NCBI GenBank assembly: GCA_002352665.1
Contig: DEIV01000133.1
Location: 1 to 14,122 of the forward strand
Direction: 5' to 3'
DNA length: 14,122 bases
From: Flavobacteriaceae bacterium UBA2765
Lineage (GTDB): Bacteria; Bacteroidota; Bacteroidia; Flavobacteriales; Flavobacteriaceae
In this document: piece by piece, positions 6,831 to 13,919 of the stretch
Numbering within the stretch: the stretch's first letter is position 1
How the letters are laid out: every line of letters starts with the position of its first letter
Position numbers and translations under genes: made by a program
The notes under the pieces: generated by a model
Databases searched by the model: none
The model's input: only the letters and a program-made list of their open reading frames with translations
What the model was told of the DNA's origin: nothing

Positions 6831-8167
6831 TATATAATAAATTCCGGTTGTTGTATAAAATCAAATTTAACGACACCGTCTTCATCAATTTCAGTTAGTT
6901 TGATGGTATGCAAAGAATTGATCAATTCAGGATTCCAAATAGTTTTTACTTTCACATAATTCTCCGTAAATCCATGAATATATCCTTCTTTATTTTCACT
7001 TTCAAAAAGTACAGTTAAGGTATTTCCGATTTGTCCTTCATAAAAAGCCCTACGTTTTTTAACTGACAGGCCTCTTAACATTTTACTTCGTTTATGCCGT
7101 ATGTCTTTTGGAACAATTTCATCCATCAAAACAGCTTCAGTATTAGGTCTTTCAGAGTATGTAAACACATGTAAATATGATATGTCCAGTGCATTTAAAT
7201 AGTTATAGGTCTCTAAAAAGTTTGCATTAGTTTCCCCAGGAAAACCTACAATTACATCAACACCTATACAAGCATTTGGCATTACTTTTTTTATTTTATT
7301 TACCCTATCTGTATAAATATTGGTCAAATACCTACGCTTCATTTTTTTAAGTAAAGCATCATTTCCACTTTGTAAAGGAATGTGAAAATGAGGAACAAAA
7401 TTTGTTGAATTAGCAACAAAATCTATTGTTTCATTGGTTAATAAATTGGGTTCAATAGATGAAATACGCAAACGATGAATACCTTTAACTTTATCTAGAG
7501 CTTCTACCAAATCGAAAAAAGTATGATCATGTTTTTTATTACCAAATTCCCCCTTACCATAATCACCTATATTTACACCTGTCAATACAATTTCTTTAAT
7601 TCCTCGTTCTGAAATTTCTTTGGCATTTTGCAATACATTTTCTAATGTATCACTTCTGGAAATTCCACGTGCTAAAGGAATTGTACAATAAGTACATTTA
7701 TAATCGCAACCATCTTGCACTTTTAAAAATGCTCTGGTTCTGTCTCCAATAGAGTAGGAGCCTTCATAAAAATTAGCATTTTCTATTTCGCAAGAATGTA
7801 CTTCACCAACAATTTTTTTTGATAAATCATTTATATAATCGGTAACTTTAAATTTTTCTGATGCACCAAGAACTAAATCCACACCATTAACATTAGCCAA
7901 TTCCTTGGGTTTTAATTGAGCATAACAACCAATAGCAATTAAAAAGGCTCGATTATTTTGTTTTAGTGCTGATTTTACAACATTTTTAAATCGTTTATCA
8001 GCATTTTCTGTTACAGAACAAGTATTGATAACATAAATATCTGCTTTTTCTGTAAAATCAACACGAATATATCCTTTACTCTGAAATCCTCTGGCAATAG
8101 TAGAAGTTTCAGAGAAGTTAAGTTTACAACCTAAAGTATAAAAAGCAACCTTTTTTTTTATATTCAT
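6830..8167 (-). CDS. mtaB: tRNA t6A37 C2-methylthiotransferase MtaB
   Basis: A 445-residue radical-SAM enzyme that adds a methylthio group to N6-threonylcarbamoyladenosine at position 37 of ANN-decoding tRNAs, giving ms2t6A. The N-terminal methylthiotransferase domain shows its three iron-sulphur cysteines: Cys14 (YTLGCKLNFSE), Cys50 (INTCSVTENAD) and Cys81 (AIGCYAQ). The radical-SAM motif CDYKCTYC (154-161) binds the second cluster. GFPGET (308-313) is typical of the family, and a C-terminal TRAM domain (about 375-440) should bind tRNA. YTLGCKLN and the overall length fit the MtaB branch better than MiaB or RimO. It is the first gene of the leftward operon, divergent from the GNAT gene. Confidence 0.93.
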   Translation of the reverse strand: MNIKKKVAFYTLGCKLNFSETSTIARGFQSKGYIRVDFTEKADIYVINTCSVTENADKRFKNVVKSALKQNNRAFLIAIGCYAQLKPKELANVNGVDLVLGASEKFKVTDYINDLSKKIVGEVHSCEIENANFYEGSYSIGDRTRAFLKVQDGCDYKCTYCTIPLARGISRSDTLENVLQNAKEISERGIKEIVLTGVNIGDYGKGEFGNKKHDHTFFDLVEALDKVKGIHRLRISSIEPNLLTNETIDFVANSTNFVPHFHIPLQSGNDALLKKMKRRYLTNIYTDRVNKIKKVMPNACIGVDVIVGFPGETNANFLETYNYLNALDISYLHVFTYSERPNTEAVLMDEIVPKDIRHKRSKMLRGLSVKKRRAFYEGQIGNTLTVLFESENKEGYIHGFTENYVKVKTIWNPELINSLHTIKLTEIDEDGVVKFDFIQQPEFII

Positions 8168-8172
8168 TACAA

Positions 8173-8194
8173 TAGTTTTGCAATTGCAAAACTA
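8173..8194. promoter_or_regulatory. Perfect 22-base palindrome with a -7 element for mtaB
   Basis: TAGTTTTGCAA is followed directly by its own reverse complement, with no spacer or mismatch, 5 bases before the mtaB ATG. Each arm reads TAGTTTTG outward-in, a perfect fit to the Bacteroidota -7 consensus TAnnTTTG. On the minus strand (8194-8187) it is well placed to start mtaB transcription with a very short leader. I see no TTG box at the usual 17-23 base distance. It may be a promoter overlapped by an operator for a dimeric repressor, a hairpin in the leader, or chance symmetry. Confidence 0.45.
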
Positions 8195-8223
8195 CAATTT
8201 TTATTATATACCATATTTCTAAA

Positions 8224-8252
8224 TTGTTATTTGTTTATTTTTAATATTTTAG
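8224..8252 (+). promoter_or_regulatory. Possible promoter for the GNAT gene
   Basis: TTG at 8224-8226 is followed 18 bases later by TATTTTAG (8245-8252), which agrees with TAnnTTTG at all but one of its six fixed positions. The spacing is normal for Bacteroidota. It ends only 4 bases before ATG 8257, so this promoter would give an almost leaderless message; a start further upstream, from the palindrome, is the alternative. Confidence 0.28.
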
Positions 8253-8256
8253 CTTG

Positions 8257-8763
8257 ATGAGTGTTATATTTGAAACAAAAAGATTATTGGTAAGACATTT
8301 AATTTTAGATGACTTTGAAGCTTTTCATGAAATGCATGCTAATATTAAAGTGATGCAATATGTAAGAGGAAAAGCCATGAGCTATGAAGAAAATCAAGAA
8401 GAATTACCTAAACTTATTAAAATGTATTATACTAAGGAAAATGATTTTTGGATATATGCAATACGAAGAAAACAAGATGGTAAATTTTTAGGTACGGTTG
8501 CTCTTGTAAAAGATAAAAACGATGACGACGAAATAGGATATAGATTTTTAGAAAAATATTGGAGAAAAGGCTATGGAGCTGAAATTGTAGATGGATTAAT
8601 TAAATATTGTAAATCGGCTGGTTTTAAAAAGATCATAGCATGCGTTGTCATGAAAAATGTAGCATCTAAAAAGATAATAGAAAATGCGGGATTTTTATTT
8701 GTTAAAAATTTTATCAGTGAAGATTTAAACTTACCGGAAATTAAATATAGTTTAGAATTATGA
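8257..8763 (+). CDS. GNAT-family N-acetyltransferase (RimJ/RimL-like)
   Basis: A 168-residue acetyl-CoA-dependent acetyltransferase. It opens with the RimJ/RimL-type pattern ETKRLLVRHLILDDFEAF (6-23). The acetyl-CoA pyrophosphate loop, motif A, is RKGYGAE (103-109), preceded by IGYRFLEKYW. Motif B is NVASKKIIENAGF (134-146), where the Asn and the AGF turn are typical. I use ATG 8257 rather than the TTG immediately before it at 8254. Members of this subfamily acetylate protein N-termini, amino acids or small amines; nothing here fixes the substrate. The gene is divergent from mtaB, and its stop overlaps the next start as ATGA, so the two are probably translated together. Confidence 0.86.
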   Translation: MSVIFETKRLLVRHLILDDFEAFHEMHANIKVMQYVRGKAMSYEENQEELPKLIKMYYTKENDFWIYAIRRKQDGKFLGTVALVKDKNDDDEIGYRFLEKYWRKGYGAEIVDGLIKYCKSAGFKKIIACVVMKNVASKKIIENAGFLFVKNFISEDLNLPEIKYSLEL

Positions 8764-9077
8764 TAGCAGAAACACCACATCCACCATATTATGCTGTAAT
8801 TTTCACCTCTTTAAGAACAGATGGAGAGCTTGGTTATACCAATATGTCTAATAAAATGGTATCATTGGCAAAACAGCAAAAGGGATTTTTAGGAATAGAA
8901 TCAGCAAGAGAAGAGCTAGGTATTACTGTTTCTTATTGGGATAGTCTTACATCTATTAAAAATTGGAAAATGCATATGGAGCATACCGAAGCGAGAAATA
9001 AAGGAAGGGAAATATGGTATTCAAATTTTAAAGTAAGAATATGTAAAGTGGAAAGAGATTATCAATTTGATACATAA
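8760..9077 (+). CDS. Antibiotic-biosynthesis-monooxygenase-fold protein
   Basis: A 105-residue protein of the dimeric alpha+beta barrel (ABM) superfamily. The pattern seen is a first strand YYAVIFTSL (10-18), the helix before QKGFLGIESAR (40-50), the strand and turn VSYWDSLTSIKNWK (57-70) with the typical Tyr-Trp, and MHMEHTEARNKGR (71-83), where a His is common in the heme- or quinone-handling relatives. Many members have no known substrate; some are cofactor-free oxygenases and others degrade heme. The pocket residues that would decide this are not recognisable. The start overlaps the acetyltransferase stop (ATGA). The gene ends 2 bases from the stop of the convergent EEP gene. Confidence 0.78.
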   Translation: MIAETPHPPYYAVIFTSLRTDGELGYTNMSNKMVSLAKQQKGFLGIESAREELGITVSYWDSLTSIKNWKMHMEHTEARNKGREIWYSNFKVRICKVERDYQFDT

Positions 9078-9079
9078 AA

Positions 9080-10129
9080 CTAAAATACTATTGTTGCCTT
9101 TAGGGGATAATGATCAGAATATTTTTCTTGATAATTTTTATGTGTATTTATTTGTATATTCTTATCTACAAAAATATAATCTATACGCAAAGGAAATATT
9201 TTAAATTTATAGGTTTTACCAAAACCTTTACCGGCCTTTAAAAAGGAGTCTTGTAAATTATTTTTAATATTTTTGTAAGCCCAGGAATATGCAGTATTGT
9301 TCAAATCTCCCGCCAATATAATTTTGTATTTAGACGTTTTCATATGAGCATTTAACGTATCAATTTGTTGTTGTTGAATTTTAAATGAATGACGAATTCC
9401 TTTCAATAAATTTTTTGAATCTTTATACCCAAAATAATCTTCATCAGGAATAACACCTAATGAAGCCAAGTGAAAATTATATACTCTCAATGTGTCTTTA
9501 TTTTTAACAATATCAACAAACATTGAACTCGCTAGAAATTTAGAATATTTAATTAATCCATTATTAATAATTGGATATTTAGAATAAATAGCCAAATCTG
9601 TTTTGTGTTTGTTATTTTCTACAGGTTCACTATAATTATCTAATAATGGATTAATATAATAAGGATAGTCTAGGACAAAATTTTTAAGATTTCTATATTC
9701 TTGTAATACTAAAATGTCAGGGTTTTCTTTTTTTATGAAATTTTTAATGCTCACTTCAATACTATCTGTTTTTATCCATTTGTACATATTAAATTTCCTT
9801 ACATTATAACTCATAATACTCAGTGAGCTAACCTCTTTATCTTGATCAGCATCACTGAATTTATATAATTGAGGCATGAAAAAATAACTTAATAATAATA
9901 CTAAGAATGACTGTAAAAGTTGTTTTTTAAAACCACTAAATATCCAATATAAAACAAAGAATACATTTAGTATAATAAATATTGGAACTACAAGACTAAT
10001 TAAAGATAAAAAACCAAATTGTTCAGGAGCCAGTTTGGGTAATAAGAGTGAGAATAACAATCCAACAGCAAAAAGCGTATTGATTAAAAATAAAATTCTA
10101 TTAAAGAAGGATAATTTATTTTTTGCCAT
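9080..10129 (-). CDS. Membrane-anchored endonuclease/exonuclease/phosphatase-fold protein
   Basis: A 349-residue protein with three N-terminal membrane helices (about 10-32, 38-62 and 70-87) and a C-terminal EEP domain (about 100-349), probably on the periplasmic side. EEP signatures appear in order: IMSYNVRKFN (105-114), VLQEYR with metal-binding Glu144, VYNFHLAS (216-223), LAGDLNN (272-278), RIDYIFVD (315-322) and SDHYPLKA (338-345), so all the catalytic residues of the DNase I-like fold are present. The substrate could be nucleic acid, a phospholipid or sugar phosphate, or a nucleotide; the anchor suggests a surface or periplasmic target. It is the last gene of the leftward mutL operon, 12 bases after the rhomboid gene. 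Confidence 0.86.
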   Translation of the reverse strand: MAKNKLSFFNRILFLINTLFAVGLLFSLLLPKLAPEQFGFLSLISLVVPIFIILNVFFVLYWIFSGFKKQLLQSFLVLLLSYFFMPQLYKFSDADQDKEVSSLSIMSYNVRKFNMYKWIKTDSIEVSIKNFIKKENPDILVLQEYRNLKNFVLDYPYYINPLLDNYSEPVENNKHKTDLAIYSKYPIINNGLIKYSKFLASSMFVDIVKNKDTLRVYNFHLASLGVIPDEDYFGYKDSKNLLKGIRHSFKIQQQQIDTLNAHMKTSKYKIILAGDLNNTAYSWAYKNIKNNLQDSFLKAGKGFGKTYKFKIFPLRIDYIFVDKNIQINTHKNYQEKYSDHYPLKATIVF

Positions 10130-10141
10130 GATTTATCAAAC

Positions 10142-10996
10142 CTATTTTTTACCAATTGTAAAAAGAAAATCTTTTTCACTTTGACTTAATGTTTCATATC
10201 CGGATTTACTGATTTTATCAAGAATTTTATCAATTTTTTGTTGTTGTATCGCATCAGCTTTATCATTTTGTTGACGCTTCGGATTTCTATAAACTGTTTT
10301 AAGTGGTTTATCCTTTCTGGATTTAAAAATGCTAGAAAATATAGTATTTTTCTTTTTGCCTTTAAATGTTAAGTTGGTTAAGAAAAAACCTATGGCTGCA
10401 CCACCTAAATGAGCCAAATGCCCTCCGGTATTATTTAAAGGTAGTTGAATTAAATCTAGAATAACAAAAACAACAGCAATATACCATAGTTTTATGGCAC
10501 CTATAAATCTAAAATGAATGGCATAATTTGGTATTTTAGTAGCGAGTCCAATCAATATAGCTGTTACGCCTGCAGAAGCACCCACTAAAAAAGCATTGCT
10601 ACCTTTTAATGAAGGAATAAAAGCATAACTTAATAAATATAATATTCCACCAAAAACGATTCCTGAAAAATAATATATTAAAAAATCTCTTTTTGAAAAG
10701 AAGTTCAGAAATAGATTTCCTATATAAAACAGAATCAATAAATTGAATAAAATGTGTAAAAAATCGGCATGCAAAAAACCGTAAGAAACGATTGTCCATG
10801 GCTGTGATAAGAAGCTATTGAAATTGGCAGGTAAAGAGAACCAATTGACAAATATATTATCATTCCATTGCATATAGGTAGAAAAGACTTTGAATACTAG
10901 AGTAATTACAAATACAGCAATATTGATATAAATAAATTGCTCAACTATATTAGCTGTCTTTAACTTATATTGTATTTTTTCGAGTATAGAATTCAT
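10142..10996 (-). CDS. Rhomboid intramembrane serine protease with a cytosolic C-terminal tail
   Basis: A 284-residue membrane protease that cuts substrates within or next to the lipid bilayer. About six hydrophobic helices cover residues 20-210. The rhomboid markers are HADFLHILFN (76-85, His81 and Asn85 forming the oxyanion hole), the nucleophile loop VGASAG with Ser141, and GGHLAHLGGAAIGF (191-204) with catalytic His196. After the last helix comes a strongly basic linker (KGKKK, KSRKDK) and a helical soluble end (about 245-284, ending LSQSEKDFLFTIGKK). This resembles the tail domain often seen on Bacteroidota rhomboids. The substrates are unknown. It lies 47 bases after a second, shorter rhomboid. 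Confidence 0.9.
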   Translation of the reverse strand: MNSILEKIQYKLKTANIVEQFIYINIAVFVITLVFKVFSTYMQWNDNIFVNWFSLPANFNSFLSQPWTIVSYGFLHADFLHILFNLLILFYIGNLFLNFFSKRDFLIYYFSGIVFGGILYLLSYAFIPSLKGSNAFLVGASAGVTAILIGLATKIPNYAIHFRFIGAIKLWYIAVVFVILDLIQLPLNNTGGHLAHLGGAAIGFFLTNLTFKGKKKNTIFSSIFKSRKDKPLKTVYRNPKRQQNDKADAIQQQKIDKILDKISKSGYETLSQSEKDFLFTIGKK

Positions 10997-11004
10997 TTGT
11001 GTTC

Positions 11005-11023
11005 ATTAGGAACATATCCTAAT
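11005..11023 (-). promoter_or_regulatory. Small hairpin in front of the second rhomboid gene
   Basis: ATTAGGA and TCCTAAT form a perfect 7-base stem with a 5-base loop, inside the 47-base gap before the ATG at 10996. It has no T-run after it on the minus strand, so it does not look like a strong terminator. It could adjust messenger stability or translation between the two rhomboid genes. Function is inferred only from position. Confidence 0.25.
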
Positions 11024-11043
11024 TTTAGTATTTCAAAATTTAT

Positions 11044-11784
11044 TTATTTATCCCAACGTTTAAATTGATTTTTTTTCCAGAACAACATAATGATAAGCCC
11101 TATTACGGCTCCACCAACATGTGCAAAATGGGCAATTCCACCACCAAAAATAGAAAATCCTGTGACTCCAGAAAATAAGTCCAATGCTATAAGTACAGGT
11201 ATAAAATACTTGGCTGCAACGGGTACCGGAAAAAATATCAAGGCTAATTTAGAATTAGGAAATGTCATTCCAAAAGCCACTAAAACACCATATATAGCAC
11301 CAGAAGCTCCTACCGCAGGTGTATTATAAATCTGATAAAATTCCATTAATTTTTTTTCAGAGATCTGATTTAAAATTTCTGTATTATATTCACCAGTTGT
11401 TAATATTCTTTGTAAATCTGAGGTTTGAAGTCCTAAATTGATTAGATTATCATATATACTATTGAACTGATAATAATTAACAGCTGTATATATTAACCCT
11501 GCACCAAGGCCTGAAGAAAAGTAAAAGAATAGAAATTTATTCCTTCCCCATATTTGTTCCAAAGGAGATCCAAAAGCCCATAGAGCATACATATTGAATA
11601 AAATATGCATAAATCCACCATGCATAAACATATGCGTAACAAATTGCCATATCCCAAAATTTTCATTTTCAGGAAAATATAAAGCCAATAAATTGTCTAA
11701 ATTCAACCCTAGTAAAGAGCTAGCTGCAAAAAAAAGTGCATTTAATATTATTAAATGCTTAACTGTTTCGGTTATTCTACCCAT
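11044..11784 (-). CDS. Rhomboid intramembrane serine protease
   Basis: A 246-residue rhomboid with no soluble tail. It carries the N-terminal helix (about 8-27), FVTHMFMHGGFMHILFNMY (48-66) including the oxyanion-hole His and Asn, the catalytic loop AVGASGAIYG with Ser161, and IAHFAHVGGAVIGL (217-230) with catalytic His222. The loop between about 103 and 155 is longer and more polar than in the neighbouring rhomboid (TSDLQRILTTGEYNTEIL), which suggests a different substrate range or membrane entry gate. It is encoded 21 bases after mutL and before a second rhomboid; such tandem rhomboids beside mutL look like a standing arrangement in flavobacteria, as far as I recall. Confidence 0.9.
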   Translation of the reverse strand: MGRITETVKHLIILNALFFAASSLLGLNLDNLLALYFPENENFGIWQFVTHMFMHGGFMHILFNMYALWAFGSPLEQIWGRNKFLFFYFSSGLGAGLIYTAVNYYQFNSIYDNLINLGLQTSDLQRILTTGEYNTEILNQISEKKLMEFYQIYNTPAVGASGAIYGVLVAFGMTFPNSKLALIFFPVPVAAKYFIPVLIALDLFSGVTGFSIFGGGIAHFAHVGGAVIGLIIMLFWKKNQFKRWDK

Positions 11785-11805
11785 TGTTTATACTATATTG
11801 GTAAT

Positions 11806-13641
11806 TTAATTGTCAAATTTAAGTTGAATTTCCTCAGAAGAAAGGGTAATGTATGTTTTTTTACCAAAAGGAGATAGATTTGGTTCTTTACAAGAAAATA
11901 ATTGTGCTAATAATTGTTCTTGTTCTGTAGTATTGAGTTTTTGTCCGTTTTTTATAGCTAAACTTTTGGCTAGGCTTTTTGCTATAGTATCTAATTGACT
12001 AAAACTAGATTCTGGTATTTCGTTTTTTATAGCTTCAAATAATTCTTCAAATAATGCTTGTAACTTGTTTTGATCTACACTTGACGGAATACCATTTAAA
12101 ATTATGGTATCATCAGTTATTGAAGAAAACTGAAAACCAATACTTTCTAGATCTGATTGTATTTCTTTACATAGGCCAATATCAAATAAATTGAACACCA
12201 GTTCTAAAGGGAATAGTAATTGCTGACTGGTTATATCGTCAATAGTCATTTTTCTAAGTAATTCTTCATATAATATTCGCTGATGAGCCAAATTTTGATT
12301 GATAAAAACGACTCCTGATTTTATAACACTTAGAATATATTTTTGATGAACCTGATGTGTTTTTGATTTAGTTTCATAATCTGAAGCATCAAATAATTCC
12401 CGATTGACAATTTGTGCATCAACATCAATATTATGAAGATTCTTTTCGTCAACGTCGGTATCTACATATAAAGATTCCCATTGTGCTACTTTAGGTCTAT
12501 TGTAATTTGCCGATGAATCTTTGTTTTCTTGTTCAAATGGGTTAAAATCTGGATTCACCTGAATTTGAGGTGTAGAAACTGATGTTTTATCTTTAAAGTG
12601 ATAAGGTACATCCATGGTAGCATCTCTATTAAAATCTAAGACTGGAGCCACATTATATTGACCCAGACTATGTTTAACAGTAGAACGCAATATAGCATAT
12701 AACGCTTGCTCATTATCAAATTTTATCTCTGTTTTAGTGGGATGAATATTGATATCGATTGTATTTGGAGGCACATTTAAATATAAAAAATAGGAGGGGT
12801 GGTATCCTGTTGGCAATAAATCATTAAAGGCATTTATAACGGCATGATGTAAATAACCATTTTTAATAAATCTATTATTTACAAAAAAGAATTGCTCTCC
12901 TCTTTTTTTCTTGGCAAATTCTGGTTTTGAGACAAATCCGGTAATTTTAATAATATCAGTGGTTTCTTCAATAGGTACTAGCTTTTCATTTATTTTTTTA
13001 CCAAAAACAGCTACAATACGTTGTCTTAAATTACCATTATTTAAATTTAAAGTTTCACTATCGTTATTATAAAAATCAAAAACAACAGCAGGATGTGTTA
13101 ATGCCACACGATTGAATTCATCCATAATATGACGCATTTCAACAGTATTAGATTTTAAAAAATTTCTTCTGGCCGGAATGTTAAAAAATAAGTTTTTAAC
13201 GGCAATACTTGTACCTGTAGGTGTAGTAACAACATCTTGATGTTGAATACTATTACCTTCTATTTTAAGCAAGGTACCTAATTCTTGATCGGTTTGTTTT
13301 GTTTTTAATTCAACATGAGCAATGGCTGCAATTGAAGCTAATGCTTCTCCTCTAAAACCTTTAGTATTAAGGCAAAATAAATCTTCTGCTGTTCTAATTT
13401 TTGAGGTGGCATGTCTTTCAAATGCAAGTCGGGCATCTGTTGTACTCATTCCTTTACCATTGTCAATTACCTGAACTAAAGTTTTACCTGCATCTTTTAT
13501 TAACAATTTAATTTCTGTTGCACCTGCATCTATAGCGTTTTCAAGTAGTTCTTTAACTACTGAGGCTGGGCGTTGTACCACTTCTCCTGCAGCAATTTGA
13601 TTAGCAACATGATCTGGTAAGAGTTGAATTATATCTGACAT
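11806..13641 (-). CDS. mutL: DNA mismatch repair protein MutL
   Basis: A 611-residue MutL, which links MutS mismatch recognition to downstream repair. The N-terminal GHKL ATPase is complete: ANQIAAGEVVQRPASVVKEL (13-32), catalytic Glu34 in LENAIDAGA, DNGKGM (60-65), GFRGEALASIAA (95-106) and GTSIAVKNLFFNIPARRNFL (143-162). A linker of about 330-430 precedes the C-terminal dimerisation domain. There the usual metal-binding endonuclease motif DQHA-xx-E is replaced by INQNLAHQRILYE (447-459), losing the Asp, His and Glu. The CPHGRP motif near the end is SPFGKK (590-595), losing Cys and His. A clamp-binding-like QQLLFPL (473-479) remains. An ATPase-only role, as in E. coli MutL, is therefore likely. 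It lies 2 bases after the small membrane protein gene. Confidence 0.96.
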   Translation of the reverse strand: MSDIIQLLPDHVANQIAAGEVVQRPASVVKELLENAIDAGATEIKLLIKDAGKTLVQVIDNGKGMSTTDARLAFERHATSKIRTAEDLFCLNTKGFRGEALASIAAIAHVELKTKQTDQELGTLLKIEGNSIQHQDVVTTPTGTSIAVKNLFFNIPARRNFLKSNTVEMRHIMDEFNRVALTHPAVVFDFYNNDSETLNLNNGNLRQRIVAVFGKKINEKLVPIEETTDIIKITGFVSKPEFAKKKRGEQFFFVNNRFIKNGYLHHAVINAFNDLLPTGYHPSYFLYLNVPPNTIDINIHPTKTEIKFDNEQALYAILRSTVKHSLGQYNVAPVLDFNRDATMDVPYHFKDKTSVSTPQIQVNPDFNPFEQENKDSSANYNRPKVAQWESLYVDTDVDEKNLHNIDVDAQIVNRELFDASDYETKSKTHQVHQKYILSVIKSGVVFINQNLAHQRILYEELLRKMTIDDITSQQLLFPLELVFNLFDIGLCKEIQSDLESIGFQFSSITDDTIILNGIPSSVDQNKLQALFEELFEAIKNEIPESSFSQLDTIAKSLAKSLAIKNGQKLNTTEQEQLLAQLFSCKEPNLSPFGKKTYITLSSEEIQLKFDN

Positions 13642-13643
13642 TA

Positions 13644-13919
13644 TTATTTTAAAAATATAGATAAATCAAAATCTATAATGTAGAGAAAAATTAAAGTTAA
13701 AATTGCAATAATGATCAATATTGTTTTATTAATGCCTTTATCTTCATGCCTTTTAGATTCATCAAAGGCATTTTGAAATTTTGCTTTGAGTCCTTTTTTT
13801 CCTCCAACACTAGTTCTAAATTTATCAAACTTATGTTCTATTTGATAAGGATTTCCCTCTCCTTTATAATATCTAGGGTTGTAATTAAATTTTTTATTTG
13901 AACGTTTAAAAAATCCCAT
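13644..13919 (-). CDS. Small tail-anchored membrane protein of unknown function
   Basis: A 91-residue protein with a very basic, aromatic-rich N-terminal half (FFKRSNKKFNYNPRYYKGEG, 3-22), a soluble middle section (KFDKFRTSVGGKKGLKAKFQN, about 30-50) and one hydrophobic membrane helix at about 64-90. Proteins of this pattern sit beside mutL in flavobacteria. From memory, some database entries call them riboflavin synthase subunit beta, but no lumazine synthase feature is visible, so that label looks like a propagated error. It is the first gene of the leftward operon, 2 bases before mutL, so the two are probably co-expressed. The function is unknown; an inner-membrane accessory protein with a basic cytosolic face fits what is seen. 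Confidence 0.72.
   Translation of the reverse strand: MGFFKRSNKKFNYNPRYYKGEGNPYQIEHKFDKFRTSVGGKKGLKAKFQNAFDESKRHEDKGINKTILIIIAILTLIFLYIIDFDLSIFLK

Noticed and set aside
8571..8780. Minus-strand frame across the end of the acetyltransferase gene
   Set aside because: Overlaps two supported genes on the other strand and has no family match.
11090..11809. Plus-strand frames opposite the first rhomboid gene (79 and 71 codons)
   Set aside because: Antisense shadows of a conserved membrane protein; their compositions mirror the opposite strand.
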